The translations under genes were made by a program, and so were the position numbers. From Glaciecola sp964621345 (GTDB taxonomy: Bacteria; Pseudomonadota; Gammaproteobacteria; Enterobacterales; Alteromonadaceae), in contig CAZUON010000001.1 of assembly GCA_964621345.1 (NCBI GenBank), positions 1 through 64,000 on the forward strand: a DNA stretch of 64,000 bases. The letters run 5' to 3'. The notes under the pieces were generated by a model. The model did not search any database and was not told the DNA's origin. It worked only from the letters and a program-made list of their open reading frames with translations. Of this stretch, positions 8,059-16,769 are shown one piece after another; the stretch's first letter is position 1, and the number at the start of each line of letters is the position of its first letter.

Positions 8059-11000
8059 ATGCGTTTAAAAAAGATTCGATTAGCAGGCTTCAAGTCATTT
8101 GTTGACCCCACTAATATCCCCTTTCCTGGAGATATGACGGCAGTTGTGGGGCCTAATGGTTGCGGCAAGTCCAATGTAATTGACGCAGTACGCTGGGTGC
8201 TGGGTGAGAGCTCGGCAAAAAACTTACGGGGCGATGCGATGACCGACGTCATCTTCAATGGTTCAAGCGCACGTAAACCAGTATCGCAGTGTTCTGTAGA
8301 GCTGATATTCGATAATAGCTCAGGCCGAATTGGTGGCGAGTATGCAGGGTATAATGAGCTTTCAGTGAAGCGTGTCGTGACAAAAGAAGCGGTGTCCAGT
8401 TATGTATTAAATGGCACAAAATGTCGTCGCCGAGATATTACCGATTTATTCTTAGGTACCGGCTTAGGTCCTAGAAGTTATGCGATTATTGAGCAGGGCA
8501 TGATATCTAGGTTAATTGAATCTAAACCCCAAGAGCTACGTGTCTTTATTGAGGAAGCTGCGGGTATTTCAAAGTACAAAGAGCGACGCAGAGAAACCTT
8601 AAATCGCATCAGTCATACTAAAGATAACCTATTACGCCTAGACGATGTACGCCAGGAGTTAGGGGATCAACTAGCAAAATTAAAGCGCCAAGCGAGCGCA
8701 GCGAATCGCTATAAAGAATTAAAAGCGCAGGAGCGAGAGCTAAACGGGCAGCTGGCGACTATTCGATGGTTAAAGCAAAGTCAGCTATTAAGAGAATCTG
8801 ATGAACGCATAGCTACAGAGCAAGAGAGCCTAGACGCTTTATTGTCGGGTAGAGCCGGCGACGAGTCAGGTTTGCAGGCGCTAAAAAATGATCAATCGGT
8901 GTTGAAGCAAGAAATTGCCGACTATCAGCAAAAAATCTATCAATTAGGCAACGAAATCACGACTTTGGAACAGTCCCAGCTGTTCGCAAAAAAACGCGGC
9001 AATCAAATCCAAGCGGAGCTACAACAAATAGAGCAGCAAAAGCAGCAGCTAAGCGCGCAATTAAATGCCCTTGAACAAGAAATGGCTGATGTTGAACAAA
9101 AAATTCTACAAAACGCGCCAGGAAAACACATTCTTGAGGAGCAGCTGGAAGAGCTTGAACTTAAACTCGAAGAGTATCAGCAAATAAGCGACGACGCCGA
9201 TGCGAATGCCAAGCAAATGGAGGATCGTTACTATGAATATAAGCAGCTTGTGCAACAAAAGCATAGCCAATTGCAACAAACCCTTAGCTTGCAGCAACGC
9301 AGTGAGTCTCGTATTGCAGAGCTCAAAAGTGAATTATCGGAATATGCCGAGCTTGACGAGGCAGCGTTGCACTTGCTTGTTCAAGCCCGTGAGGATTTAC
9401 AAGCACAGTACCTTGAAATAGAAGCGGCGTGTGGGTCGGTAAGTGCAGTGCTGAGCGAGGAAGAGGCCAATCTTGAAAAATACAGCACAACCTTTGCGAT
9501 ATTTAATACCCGGAGCATTGAACTACAGGCGCAAATAAATGCGCTTAAGACCCTACAAACAGACAACGAAGCGCCTCGGCCGGAACACTTACAAAATGCC
9601 ATAGAAAGCTGGCAGGCGTTTAACCCGCAACTTGGCTATGAAAAAGTCTTAGAAAGTGCACTGGCGTTTTATCAAGATGCGTTGGTAATTGCCGACCTAA
9701 ACCTCGAACAAGCCTACACAGCAAGCGAACATGGACATCAAGCTTTATTGCTCGCAGAGCATTTTAGCAAGCTTAAGCGTCCTAAAAGTTTAGCGGCCTG
9801 TATCGAACAGGAGTATGTGCCCCATTACTTTAACTCAATACTCGTTGCCCACAGTTTTGATGAGGCAAAAGCGATGTTAGGTAAACTAGCATTCGGTGAA
9901 ATCGTGATCGCGACCGACGGGCAGATATTTACCCAAGATGTGTATGTTGCAAATGAAAAACAAAGCGATGGAAAAATATCACGCTCGGCAAAAATTAAAG
10001 CCTTTGAATCTGAGCTTGAAGAGGTCGTCATCGAGAAAGGTAAGGCTCAAATAAATAAAGAAAGAGCAGAGCAGAGTGTTGCTCACACGCGGACAAGCAA
10101 ACAAGGTTATGAGACCAGACTTACCCAAAACAAAAATGAACAAGCGCTACTTCAGCGAGATATAGATAATCTTAACAATCAGATGAATCAGCAAAAGTCG
10201 CGTCAGCAGCGCATTGAGCAAGATATCAAAAAATATCAAGAGACGCTTAATCAAGAGCAAATGAGCTCAGAAATGTTAGTGGAAGAAATTGAGGACACAA
10301 GCATAGAACTAGCGCAATTCGAGGCGCAAAAACTAGATGCGAGCTCCAATCAGCAGGGTATTATGGTGCAGCTTCAGGCTGCTCAAACTCAGTTACAAAG
10401 CGTGCAACAACGCCTACATGAACAGGCTTTATCGAATCAAGGGCTGCAAAACAGCCACCAAATATTAACTGAAAAACAAAATAACGCGCGTGCGCAATTA
10501 AGTGATAATGAAGAAAAATCCCTGCTACTGCGGGATGAAGCTGAAACTCTATTAATGCCCGCTGACGAACAAGCGCAAAAGCTACAAGACATGCTTGAGG
10601 AAAAAGAGCACTTAGCACAAGAGCAACAAAGTAAGCAGGCTGCACTTGATGATATCAATGAAAGTATTGCCACGCTTGAAAAGGGCCAAGTAGGGTTGAA
10701 TCAACAGATTGATGCAATCAAACAAAGGATTGAGAGTGAGCGTTTGAGTGCGCAAACCTACAAAGTTAAATCGCAGTCATATATTGAACAGCTCAGCACC
10801 ATGCAATTAAGTGTCAAAGACGTACTCGAAGACTTACCCGAAGACGCGGATGAGCAGGTGTATCAGCAGACTTTAGAAAAAGCCCAAGGAAGTCTGTCAC
10901 GTCTAGGAGCCGTGAATTTAGCAGCAGTAGAGGAGTATGAGGAACAAGACCAGCGCAAACAGCATTTAGATGAACAAGCTGATGATTTAACTCAAGCGCT

Positions 11001-11514
11001 AAACACGCTTGAAACCGCCATGCGGAAAATAGATAAAGAAACTCGGACTCGCTTTAAACATACCTTTGATGAAGTGAATGCAGACTTAAAAATGCTTTTT
11101 CCGAAAGTTTTTGGTGGTGGCTCGGCGTATTTAGCGTTGACCGACGACGACATGCTCGACACCGGTATTACCATCATGGCGCGCCCGCCGGGTAAGAAAA
11201 ACAGTACAATTCATTTATTATCGGGTGGTGAAAAAGCCTTAACCGCATTATCATTAGTGTTTGCGATTTTTAGACTAAACCCAGCACCTTTTTGTTTACT
11301 CGATGAGGTAGATGCGCCATTAGATGATGCAAACGTTGGGCGTTTCTGTAAACTAGTCTCCCAGATGTCAAAAACTGTACAGTTTATTTACATCACGCAT
11401 AATAAAGTAGCAATGGAAATGGCGACTCATTTGTGTGGTGTCACCATGGCTGAGCCTGGGGTGTCGCGTATGGTGTCTGTTGACATGGAAGAAGCTTTGG
11501 CGATTGCCGAATAA
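8059..11514 (+). CDS. smc: Chromosome segregation ATPase SMC
   Basis: A 1151-residue SMC protein. It has the Walker A motif GPNGCGKS at residues 31-38, a long coiled coil rich in Gln/Glu/Lys (about 165-505), a hinge region (about 510-660), the returning coiled coil, the ABC signature LLSGGEKALTALSL and Walker B FCLLDEVDAPLDDA near residue 1080. SMC dimers with kleisin partners compact and segregate the chromosome. Its presence implies Smc-ScpAB rather than MukBEF, as is usual outside the enterobacterial branch. No clear Shine-Dalgarno sequence precedes the ATG. zipA follows after 21 bp and ligA after that, which is a common order in Alteromonadales and relatives. Confidence 0.97.
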   Translation: MRLKKIRLAGFKSFVDPTNIPFPGDMTAVVGPNGCGKSNVIDAVRWVLGESSAKNLRGDAMTDVIFNGSSARKPVSQCSVELIFDNSSGRIGGEYAGYNELSVKRVVTKEAVSSYVLNGTKCRRRDITDLFLGTGLGPRSYAIIEQGMISRLIESKPQELRVFIEEAAGISKYKERRRETLNRISHTKDNLLRLDDVRQELGDQLAKLKRQASAANRYKELKAQERELNGQLATIRWLKQSQLLRESDERIATEQESLDALLSGRAGDESGLQALKNDQSVLKQEIADYQQKIYQLGNEITTLEQSQLFAKKRGNQIQAELQQIEQQKQQLSAQLNALEQEMADVEQKILQNAPGKHILEEQLEELELKLEEYQQISDDADANAKQMEDRYYEYKQLVQQKHSQLQQTLSLQQRSESRIAELKSELSEYAELDEAALHLLVQAREDLQAQYLEIEAACGSVSAVLSEEEANLEKYSTTFAIFNTRSIELQAQINALKTLQTDNEAPRPEHLQNAIESWQAFNPQLGYEKVLESALAFYQDALVIADLNLEQAYTASEHGHQALLLAEHFSKLKRPKSLAACIEQEYVPHYFNSILVAHSFDEAKAMLGKLAFGEIVIATDGQIFTQDVYVANEKQSDGKISRSAKIKAFESELEEVVIEKGKAQINKERAEQSVAHTRTSKQGYETRLTQNKNEQALLQRDIDNLNNQMNQQKSRQQRIEQDIKKYQETLNQEQMSSEMLVEEIEDTSIELAQFEAQKLDASSNQQGIMVQLQAAQTQLQSVQQRLHEQALSNQGLQNSHQILTEKQNNARAQLSDNEEKSLLLRDEAETLLMPADEQAQKLQDMLEEKEHLAQEQQSKQAALDDINESIATLEKGQVGLNQQIDAIKQRIESERLSAQTYKVKSQSYIEQLSTMQLSVKDVLEDLPEDADEQVYQQTLEKAQGSLSRLGAVNLAAVEEYEEQDQRKQHLDEQADDLTQALNTLETAMRKIDKETRTRFKHTFDEVNADLKMLFPKVFGGGSAYLALTDDDMLDTGITIMARPPGKKNSTIHLLSGGEKALTALSLVFAIFRLNPAPFCLLDEVDAPLDDANVGRFCKLVSQMSKTVQFIYITHNKVAMEMATHLCGVTMAEPGVSRMVSVDMEEALAIAE

Positions 11515-11535
11515 CAACAAAAATATAGGTTTGTA

Positions 11536-13131
11536 ATGCAAGAAGAACTTCGTATTGCTTTTTTGGCTATAGGTATCGTGTTTATTATTGGTCTGTTGGC
11601 GCATGGCGCATGGACGGTAAGAAAAAATAAACGCGCCAATCGTCCTAATAACTTTAAGGTAACTAGAGGCGGTGAACCTCGTTTTAATCATGAGCAAGGT
11701 GATTCTCTAGACGATATCGATGACGACAACATTTACGATGATGTTGGCGTAGGTCAAGCCCGCGTGATCAGCAATAATGGTAGTACAAATAGTCGCGATG
11801 AAGCGCATGATGACACGCCAAGTAAACCAATTCCTATTATCTCAACGGATGATTTAATCGCATCTGCGCCTGAGCATAACGCATCCCCAAATGAAGATGA
11901 TTATCCCTTAACAGGAGAAATTGCATCAGAAACAACGGCATTCAACGCAGAGCAAGTAGAGCATTCGGATATTCAAGTACCCAGTTCAGAAGACAAAGCG
12001 CAAAGCGAACAAGACCCTATTATAAGCTCCCCACTTACGCAAGCTGACGATATTAACTTGTCATTAGTCGCCGATTCTGCGACAACGAATGGCGCAACAG
12101 ACAATTCCACAACAGACAATACCGCAATAAATAGTACGGCAGCAGATAGCCCTGTATATTCTGGCGTAATTACCCAGCCTAAACCTGGCTATGCGAAACA
12201 TACTAAACAAAGCGAAGATGTTAGCGAAGCTGCGAATATTCCAGCTCCCCCCAATTTCTTATTAAAGAAAACAAATGACGATGCGCCTGAGGCAAAAAGT
12301 GACGAAGAGTCGACTGCAGCTGAGCTTAGAGCTGAACCTAAAATCGAAGCACCTGCGCCTGATTTTTCATTAAATGTACAAGAGGGGCCTCAGGCGCCAG
12401 AGGAAACAGCTACCGCACAAGATAATAAAGAAAGTAAAAAGCCCGAGGGCGTTGAGAAAGAGCTCAGTTTTGCTGAACAAGCTAAGCGATTTGTGACACG
12501 CCGTAAAAAAACCGTGGCCGAAAAAATTCGCAAAGACCCTGTAGTCAAACCCAGTGCAAAAAATAATGACGACCAAATTCGAATTGATTTTGAAAAGGCC
12601 AGTCGTATTGAACCGGAGCTAAGCGATTCTGCCCCGGAGTTTGATACAAGCACCGAAACACCTAGCTCTAGTCAGCAAGAAAGTAGCGCAAGCGCAGGCG
12701 GTGAGCCAAGTGATGTATTAGTGTTAAACGTAAGAGCGAATGCCGATAACCCCATTAATGGCGCAGCGCTTTTACCGATGCTACTTACCTTAGGCTTTAA
12801 GTTTGGTGAGCATGATATTTTTCATCGCCACGTAAACACCAATGGTAAAGGCCCAATTTTGTTCAGTCTCACCAATATGTTTAAGCCAGGCGTATTTGAT
12901 ATCGATAACATTGAAAACTTTAAGACCCAAGGTGTTTCGTTGTTTATGATGTTACCCATTGAAGGTGAAGCTCAGCAGGTGTTTAACATGATGCATAATG
13001 CATCAAGAAAAATTGCCGAAGAGTTTGATTGTAAAGTGCTAGATGGTAATAAAGCGCTACTGTCTAAACAAAGCTTACAGCATTACTCGGAGCGTATTCG
13101 AGATTTTGAGCGCCGGCGCTTAAGCCGGTAA
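11536..13131 (+). CDS. zipA: Cell division protein ZipA
   Basis: A 531-residue bitopic protein. The N-terminal membrane helix is at about residues 4-26 (LRIAFLAIGIVFIIGLLAHGAW), followed by basic residues (RKNKRANR). A very long acidic/polar linker (about 30-395), rich in Asp, Glu, Ser, Ala and Thr, leads to the FtsZ-binding domain at about 395-531 (DVLVLNVRANADNPINGAALL, GLFMM-like SLFMMLPIEGEA, ARKIAEEF-like SRKIAEEFDCKVLDG). ZipA tethers FtsZ to the membrane. The protein is much longer than E. coli ZipA (328 residues); the excess is all in the linker. Position between smc and ligA supports the call. Confidence 0.93.
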   Translation: MQEELRIAFLAIGIVFIIGLLAHGAWTVRKNKRANRPNNFKVTRGGEPRFNHEQGDSLDDIDDDNIYDDVGVGQARVISNNGSTNSRDEAHDDTPSKPIPIISTDDLIASAPEHNASPNEDDYPLTGEIASETTAFNAEQVEHSDIQVPSSEDKAQSEQDPIISSPLTQADDINLSLVADSATTNGATDNSTTDNTAINSTAADSPVYSGVITQPKPGYAKHTKQSEDVSEAANIPAPPNFLLKKTNDDAPEAKSDEESTAAELRAEPKIEAPAPDFSLNVQEGPQAPEETATAQDNKESKKPEGVEKELSFAEQAKRFVTRRKKTVAEKIRKDPVVKPSAKNNDDQIRIDFEKASRIEPELSDSAPEFDTSTETPSSSQQESSASAGGEPSDVLVLNVRANADNPINGAALLPMLLTLGFKFGEHDIFHRHVNTNGKGPILFSLTNMFKPGVFDIDNIENFKTQGVSLFMMLPIEGEAQQVFNMMHNASRKIAEEFDCKVLDGNKALLSKQSLQHYSERIRDFERRRLSR

Positions 13132-13215
13132 CTACTGTTAATAAGTACTAGCAATAAATAAAAAGCCAAAATGTACTAAGTCAATCCTCCTACATTAATA
13201 ACGATAGAAAGGCGC

Positions 13216-15240
13216 ATGTCAGACACCTCTTTAGCACAGCAGCATGAAAGTATTAAACGGCAATTAGAAACCTTTGCTCACCAATATTATGTATTAGACG
13301 AGCCTACCGTACCGGATGCTGAGTACGACCGTTTAATGCAGGCACTAATAGCCCTTGAAAAACAATCACCGGATTTAAAAACGCCCGATTCGCCAACACA
13401 GAAGGTGGGTGGAGCGGTGCTAAGTAAGTTTGAAACGGTGAAGCACGAAGTACCCATGTTAAGCCTTGATAATGGCTTTGAAGATGCTGACTTAGAGGCC
13501 TTCGAACAACGTATTTTAGACCGCCTGAATATTAGCGGTGATATTGAGTTCGCTTGTGAGCCAAAGCTAGATGGGCTTGCTGTATCTATAATGTATGAAA
13601 ATGGCATTCTAACCCGTGCAGCGACTCGGGGAGACGGTCAAAGCGGTGAAAATATTACCGAAAATGTGAAAACCATCGCCAATGTGCCCCTTCGACTTAA
13701 AGGTGACAAGCTACCGCAGCGTCTTGAAGTGCGCGGAGAAGTGTTTATGCCGAAGAAGGGCTTTGATGCACTAAACCAAGCGCAAAAAGAAAAACATTTA
13801 AAACCTTTTGTTAATCCGCGTAACGCAGCAGCAGGCAGTTTACGACAGCTTGATTCTAAAATTACTGCCAACAGACCACTGCGTTTATATGCGTATTCTG
13901 TTGGCGTTATTGAAGGTGGTGCGATTGCTCAGCTCAACACTCATTCGGATCGTTTAGCGGCGTTGGCTAGTATGGGTTTGCCCCTGTGCAAAGAGACCGA
14001 TACCGTGGTGGGAGCGCAAGATTGCATTGCTTATTTTAATAAAATCGGAAAAATGCGCGACGATTTAAGCTACGACATCGACGGCGTGGTATTCAAAGTT
14101 AACCAGCTAAGCTTGCAAACCCGACTCGGCTTTATTGCCAAGGCACCGCGTTGGGCTCTTGCACAAAAATTTCCGGCGCAAGAAGAAATGACCGTATTAC
14201 AAGCGGTGGAGTTTCAAGTTGGACGCACCGGCGCAATAACACCGGTTGCAAGACTTAAACCTGTATTTGTGGGTGGCGTAACGGTATCTAATGCGACGCT
14301 GCATAATCAAGATGAAATTCAGCGTTTAGGCGTAAAAACTGGCGATACTGTGATCATAAGGCGTGCAGGGGATGTGATACCGCAAGTGGTGTCTGTAGTG
14401 CTTGAAAAACGTCCAGACTCTGCCCAAGACATTATATTTCCTGCTCATTGTCCTATTTGCGAGTCTCACGTTGAAAAACTTGAATCAGAGGCAGTGGCAA
14501 GATGCACAGGAGGCTTAGTATGTTCTGCGCAGCGTAAAGAGGCTATTAAACACTTTGCGTCACGTAAAGCCCTAGATATTGACGGCTTGGGCGATAAGTT
14601 AGTTGAACAGTTAGTAGAGCAAAATTTGATTCAAAACCCAGCGGATTTGTTTGAGTTAACCCTTTCTCAGCTCACATCTTTGGAGCGTTTTGGCGATAAA
14701 TCAGCGGTCAATTTATTGCGTGCATTGGATGTCGCGAAAGAAACTACCTTAGCTAAATTCCTATACTCACTGGGTATTCGCGAGGTAGGTGAGGCCACTG
14801 CGCGTAATTTGGCGATGCACTATTTGGATTTGGAATCGGTAATGTCAGCGACCCATGAAAGCCTAATTGAGGTGCAGGATGTAGGAGAGATTGTTGCGCA
14901 TCATATTCATGAATTTATGAAAGAGCCTGCCAACAGACTGATCATAGAAAAGCTACAAAACGTAGGTATTACGTGGCCATCGATTGAGCTCGCACCATTA
15001 GAGCAGCAACCTTTTGCAGGGAAAACCATTGTGCTTACCGGTAGCTTATCGCAAATGGGAAGAAGTGAAGCAAAAGGACGTTTGCAAGAGCTAGGGGCAA
15101 AGGTATCTGGCAGTGTTTCAGCAAAAACCGATTTGCTGATAGCCGGTGAAAAAGCCGGTTCAAAGTTGGCTAAAGCAACTGATTTAGGTATCGAAATTTG
15201 GGATGAACAGGCCTTAGTTGATTTTTTAGCGAGTAGATAA
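13216..15240 (+). CDS. ligA: NAD+-dependent DNA ligase
   Basis: A 674-residue ligase of normal length. Residues 1-70 form the NAD-binding Ia domain (YYVLDEPTVPDAEYDRL). The adenylation lysine is K117 in the motif EPKLDGLAVS. The OB fold, the four-cysteine zinc finger (CPICESHVE ... RCTGGLVC), helix-hairpin-helix repeats and a C-terminal BRCT domain (about 600-674, GKTIVLTGSLSQMGR) follow in order. It seals nicks in replication and repair. It follows zipA by 84 bp. Confidence 0.98.
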   Translation: MSDTSLAQQHESIKRQLETFAHQYYVLDEPTVPDAEYDRLMQALIALEKQSPDLKTPDSPTQKVGGAVLSKFETVKHEVPMLSLDNGFEDADLEAFEQRILDRLNISGDIEFACEPKLDGLAVSIMYENGILTRAATRGDGQSGENITENVKTIANVPLRLKGDKLPQRLEVRGEVFMPKKGFDALNQAQKEKHLKPFVNPRNAAAGSLRQLDSKITANRPLRLYAYSVGVIEGGAIAQLNTHSDRLAALASMGLPLCKETDTVVGAQDCIAYFNKIGKMRDDLSYDIDGVVFKVNQLSLQTRLGFIAKAPRWALAQKFPAQEEMTVLQAVEFQVGRTGAITPVARLKPVFVGGVTVSNATLHNQDEIQRLGVKTGDTVIIRRAGDVIPQVVSVVLEKRPDSAQDIIFPAHCPICESHVEKLESEAVARCTGGLVCSAQRKEAIKHFASRKALDIDGLGDKLVEQLVEQNLIQNPADLFELTLSQLTSLERFGDKSAVNLLRALDVAKETTLAKFLYSLGIREVGEATARNLAMHYLDLESVMSATHESLIEVQDVGEIVAHHIHEFMKEPANRLIIEKLQNVGITWPSIELAPLEQQPFAGKTIVLTGSLSQMGRSEAKGRLQELGAKVSGSVSAKTDLLIAGEKAGSKLAKATDLGIEIWDEQALVDFLASR

Positions 15241-15354
15241 GCCTTAGGCCGCTTTTAGTAAGGTTCTGTTCCCTTTAGCTAGCTTTCACGTAACTAATTA
15301 AACTTATGCTGAGCTGTCTTCGCGCATACACTTACCAATATTGAGATATATTAC

Positions 15355-16188
15355 ATGGATTTAGTGGTTTTTGATTTGGATGGCACTTTATTAAACAATG
15401 CCTCTGAAATCTCGAGTTTTACCCGAGAGACTTTGCTGTTACTAAAAGATAAAGACATCGCTTATACCGTTGCGACTGGGCGTACTATGTTGTCGGCGAG
15501 TAAAATTATTGAGGGCCACGATTTTAATTTACCGCATATTTACAATAATGGCGTGACCGTATGGGAGCCCCAGCGTCGCCAGTTAAGCCTGACTAACGTG
15601 CTTAACAACACTGAGATAAATGAGATTATTGCAAAAGCGTTATCCCATAATATCACCCCTTTTATAAACGCAATTGGTGCGAGCAGTGACCAAGAGCACC
15701 ATCATCAAATATTCCATTCACCGACCCGGCATCAGGTCGAAAAAGACCTTGTAGAGAAGTATTTCAAACGCACCCATGCCACGCTTTTACCCCTCACTGC
15801 CCTGACACCTGATACTGAGGTTACCAATATTAGTATGATTGGCGATGCCGCGCCCATTCAGCAAATGTGGCAAGAACTTAACTGTCATGATGAACTCGTG
15901 GCATATTCTGGTATTGCATTAGAGGGTGCACAATTTAGATGGATGGATGTTCATCACCGGCGTGCAAATAAAGGCAGTGCGGTGGTGGCTTTAAAAGATG
16001 AATTAGGTGCAAAGAATATCATTTGCTTTGGCGATGGTGAAAATGACTTAAGTATGTTTGCCCTTGCCGATGAGGCTTATGCGCCAGACAATGCAAGAGC
16101 GGAAGTGAAAAAGTCTGCCTCGGCGGTTATTGGCCATCATCACGATGATGGTATTGCGCACTTTTTGCGAGAGCGTTTTTCGCTTTAA
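15355..16188 (+). CDS. Cof-type HAD-IIB phosphatase
   Basis: A 277-residue haloacid dehalogenase-superfamily hydrolase. Motif I is VVFDLDGTLL with nucleophile D7 and acid D9; motif II is ATGRT; motif III is the lysine of NKGSA and motif IV is CFGDGENDLSMF. The C2-type cap lies between motifs II and III, as in Cof/YbhA/YidA proteins, which dephosphorylate sugar phosphates, pyridoxal phosphate or nucleotide-derived metabolites. The substrate cannot be told from sequence. Stand-alone gene, convergent with the DUF2062 gene. Confidence 0.88.
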   Translation: MDLVVFDLDGTLLNNASEISSFTRETLLLLKDKDIAYTVATGRTMLSASKIIEGHDFNLPHIYNNGVTVWEPQRRQLSLTNVLNNTEINEIIAKALSHNITPFINAIGASSDQEHHHQIFHSPTRHQVEKDLVEKYFKRTHATLLPLTALTPDTEVTNISMIGDAAPIQQMWQELNCHDELVAYSGIALEGAQFRWMDVHHRRANKGSAVVALKDELGAKNIICFGDGENDLSMFALADEAYAPDNARAEVKKSASAVIGHHHDDGIAHFLRERFSL

Positions 16189-16218
16189 GTTACCCTTTTA
16201 TAAGGGGGCAAACACCCT

Positions 16219-16743
16219 CTATTTATTTAATGGTTTTTCGCCGCGGCGCGCACGCCATGCTTTATTCACCGACCAACGCCATACGCCGTCTAGTCCGAAA
16301 TAACCAATTGCTCCTGCCACAACCGAACAAATCAAACAGCCCAATAAAAAAGCTGGTCCTATGGTATTGATAGATTCAATTACCCAACGCCAACTCAATT
16401 CAAAATGAAAGTTTGTCATTTCAGTCCCAAGTACAGTACTGCCAACTAAATAAGCCCCGTAGAATATGGGGGGCATGGTAATTGGATTGCTTATCCATAC
16501 TGTGGCAACCGACAAAGGGAGGTTTACGCGCAATGCTATGGCTGCGGCTGCCGAAAGGAACATTTGAAAAGGCACCGGCCAAAAAGCAAAAAACAAACCT
16601 AAGCCAAACGCGCCTTTAGCGGAGCGGCGGTTAAGATGCCACAAGTTAGGATCGTGCAAAAGCGAACCGAAAATCTGCAAGGATTTAGTCGTCTTTACCT
16701 TATTAAAATCAGGTAGAAATCGCTTAATAAATTTTCTTGGCAT
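16219..16743 (-). CDS. DUF2062 family membrane protein
   Basis: A 174-residue protein of the DUF2062 family. The start MPRKFIKRFLPD fits the typical MPKKxIKRYLPD family N-terminus, so ATG 16743 is preferred over the longer frame to 16791. The signature WHLNRRSAKGAFGLGLFFAF and the ISNPITMPPIFY block are clear, with three to four hydrophobic segments. The function is unknown; members are often next to comEC or lipid A genes. It is divergent from comEC with 26 bp between starts. Confidence 0.85.
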   Translation of the reverse strand: MPRKFIKRFLPDFNKVKTTKSLQIFGSLLHDPNLWHLNRRSAKGAFGLGLFFAFWPVPFQMFLSAAAAIALRVNLPLSVATVWISNPITMPPIFYGAYLVGSTVLGTEMTNFHFELSWRWVIESINTIGPAFLLGCLICSVVAGAIGYFGLDGVWRWSVNKAWRARRGEKPLNK

Positions 16744-16769
16744 AGTCTCTTTTAAGCTTGGAGCAGTAA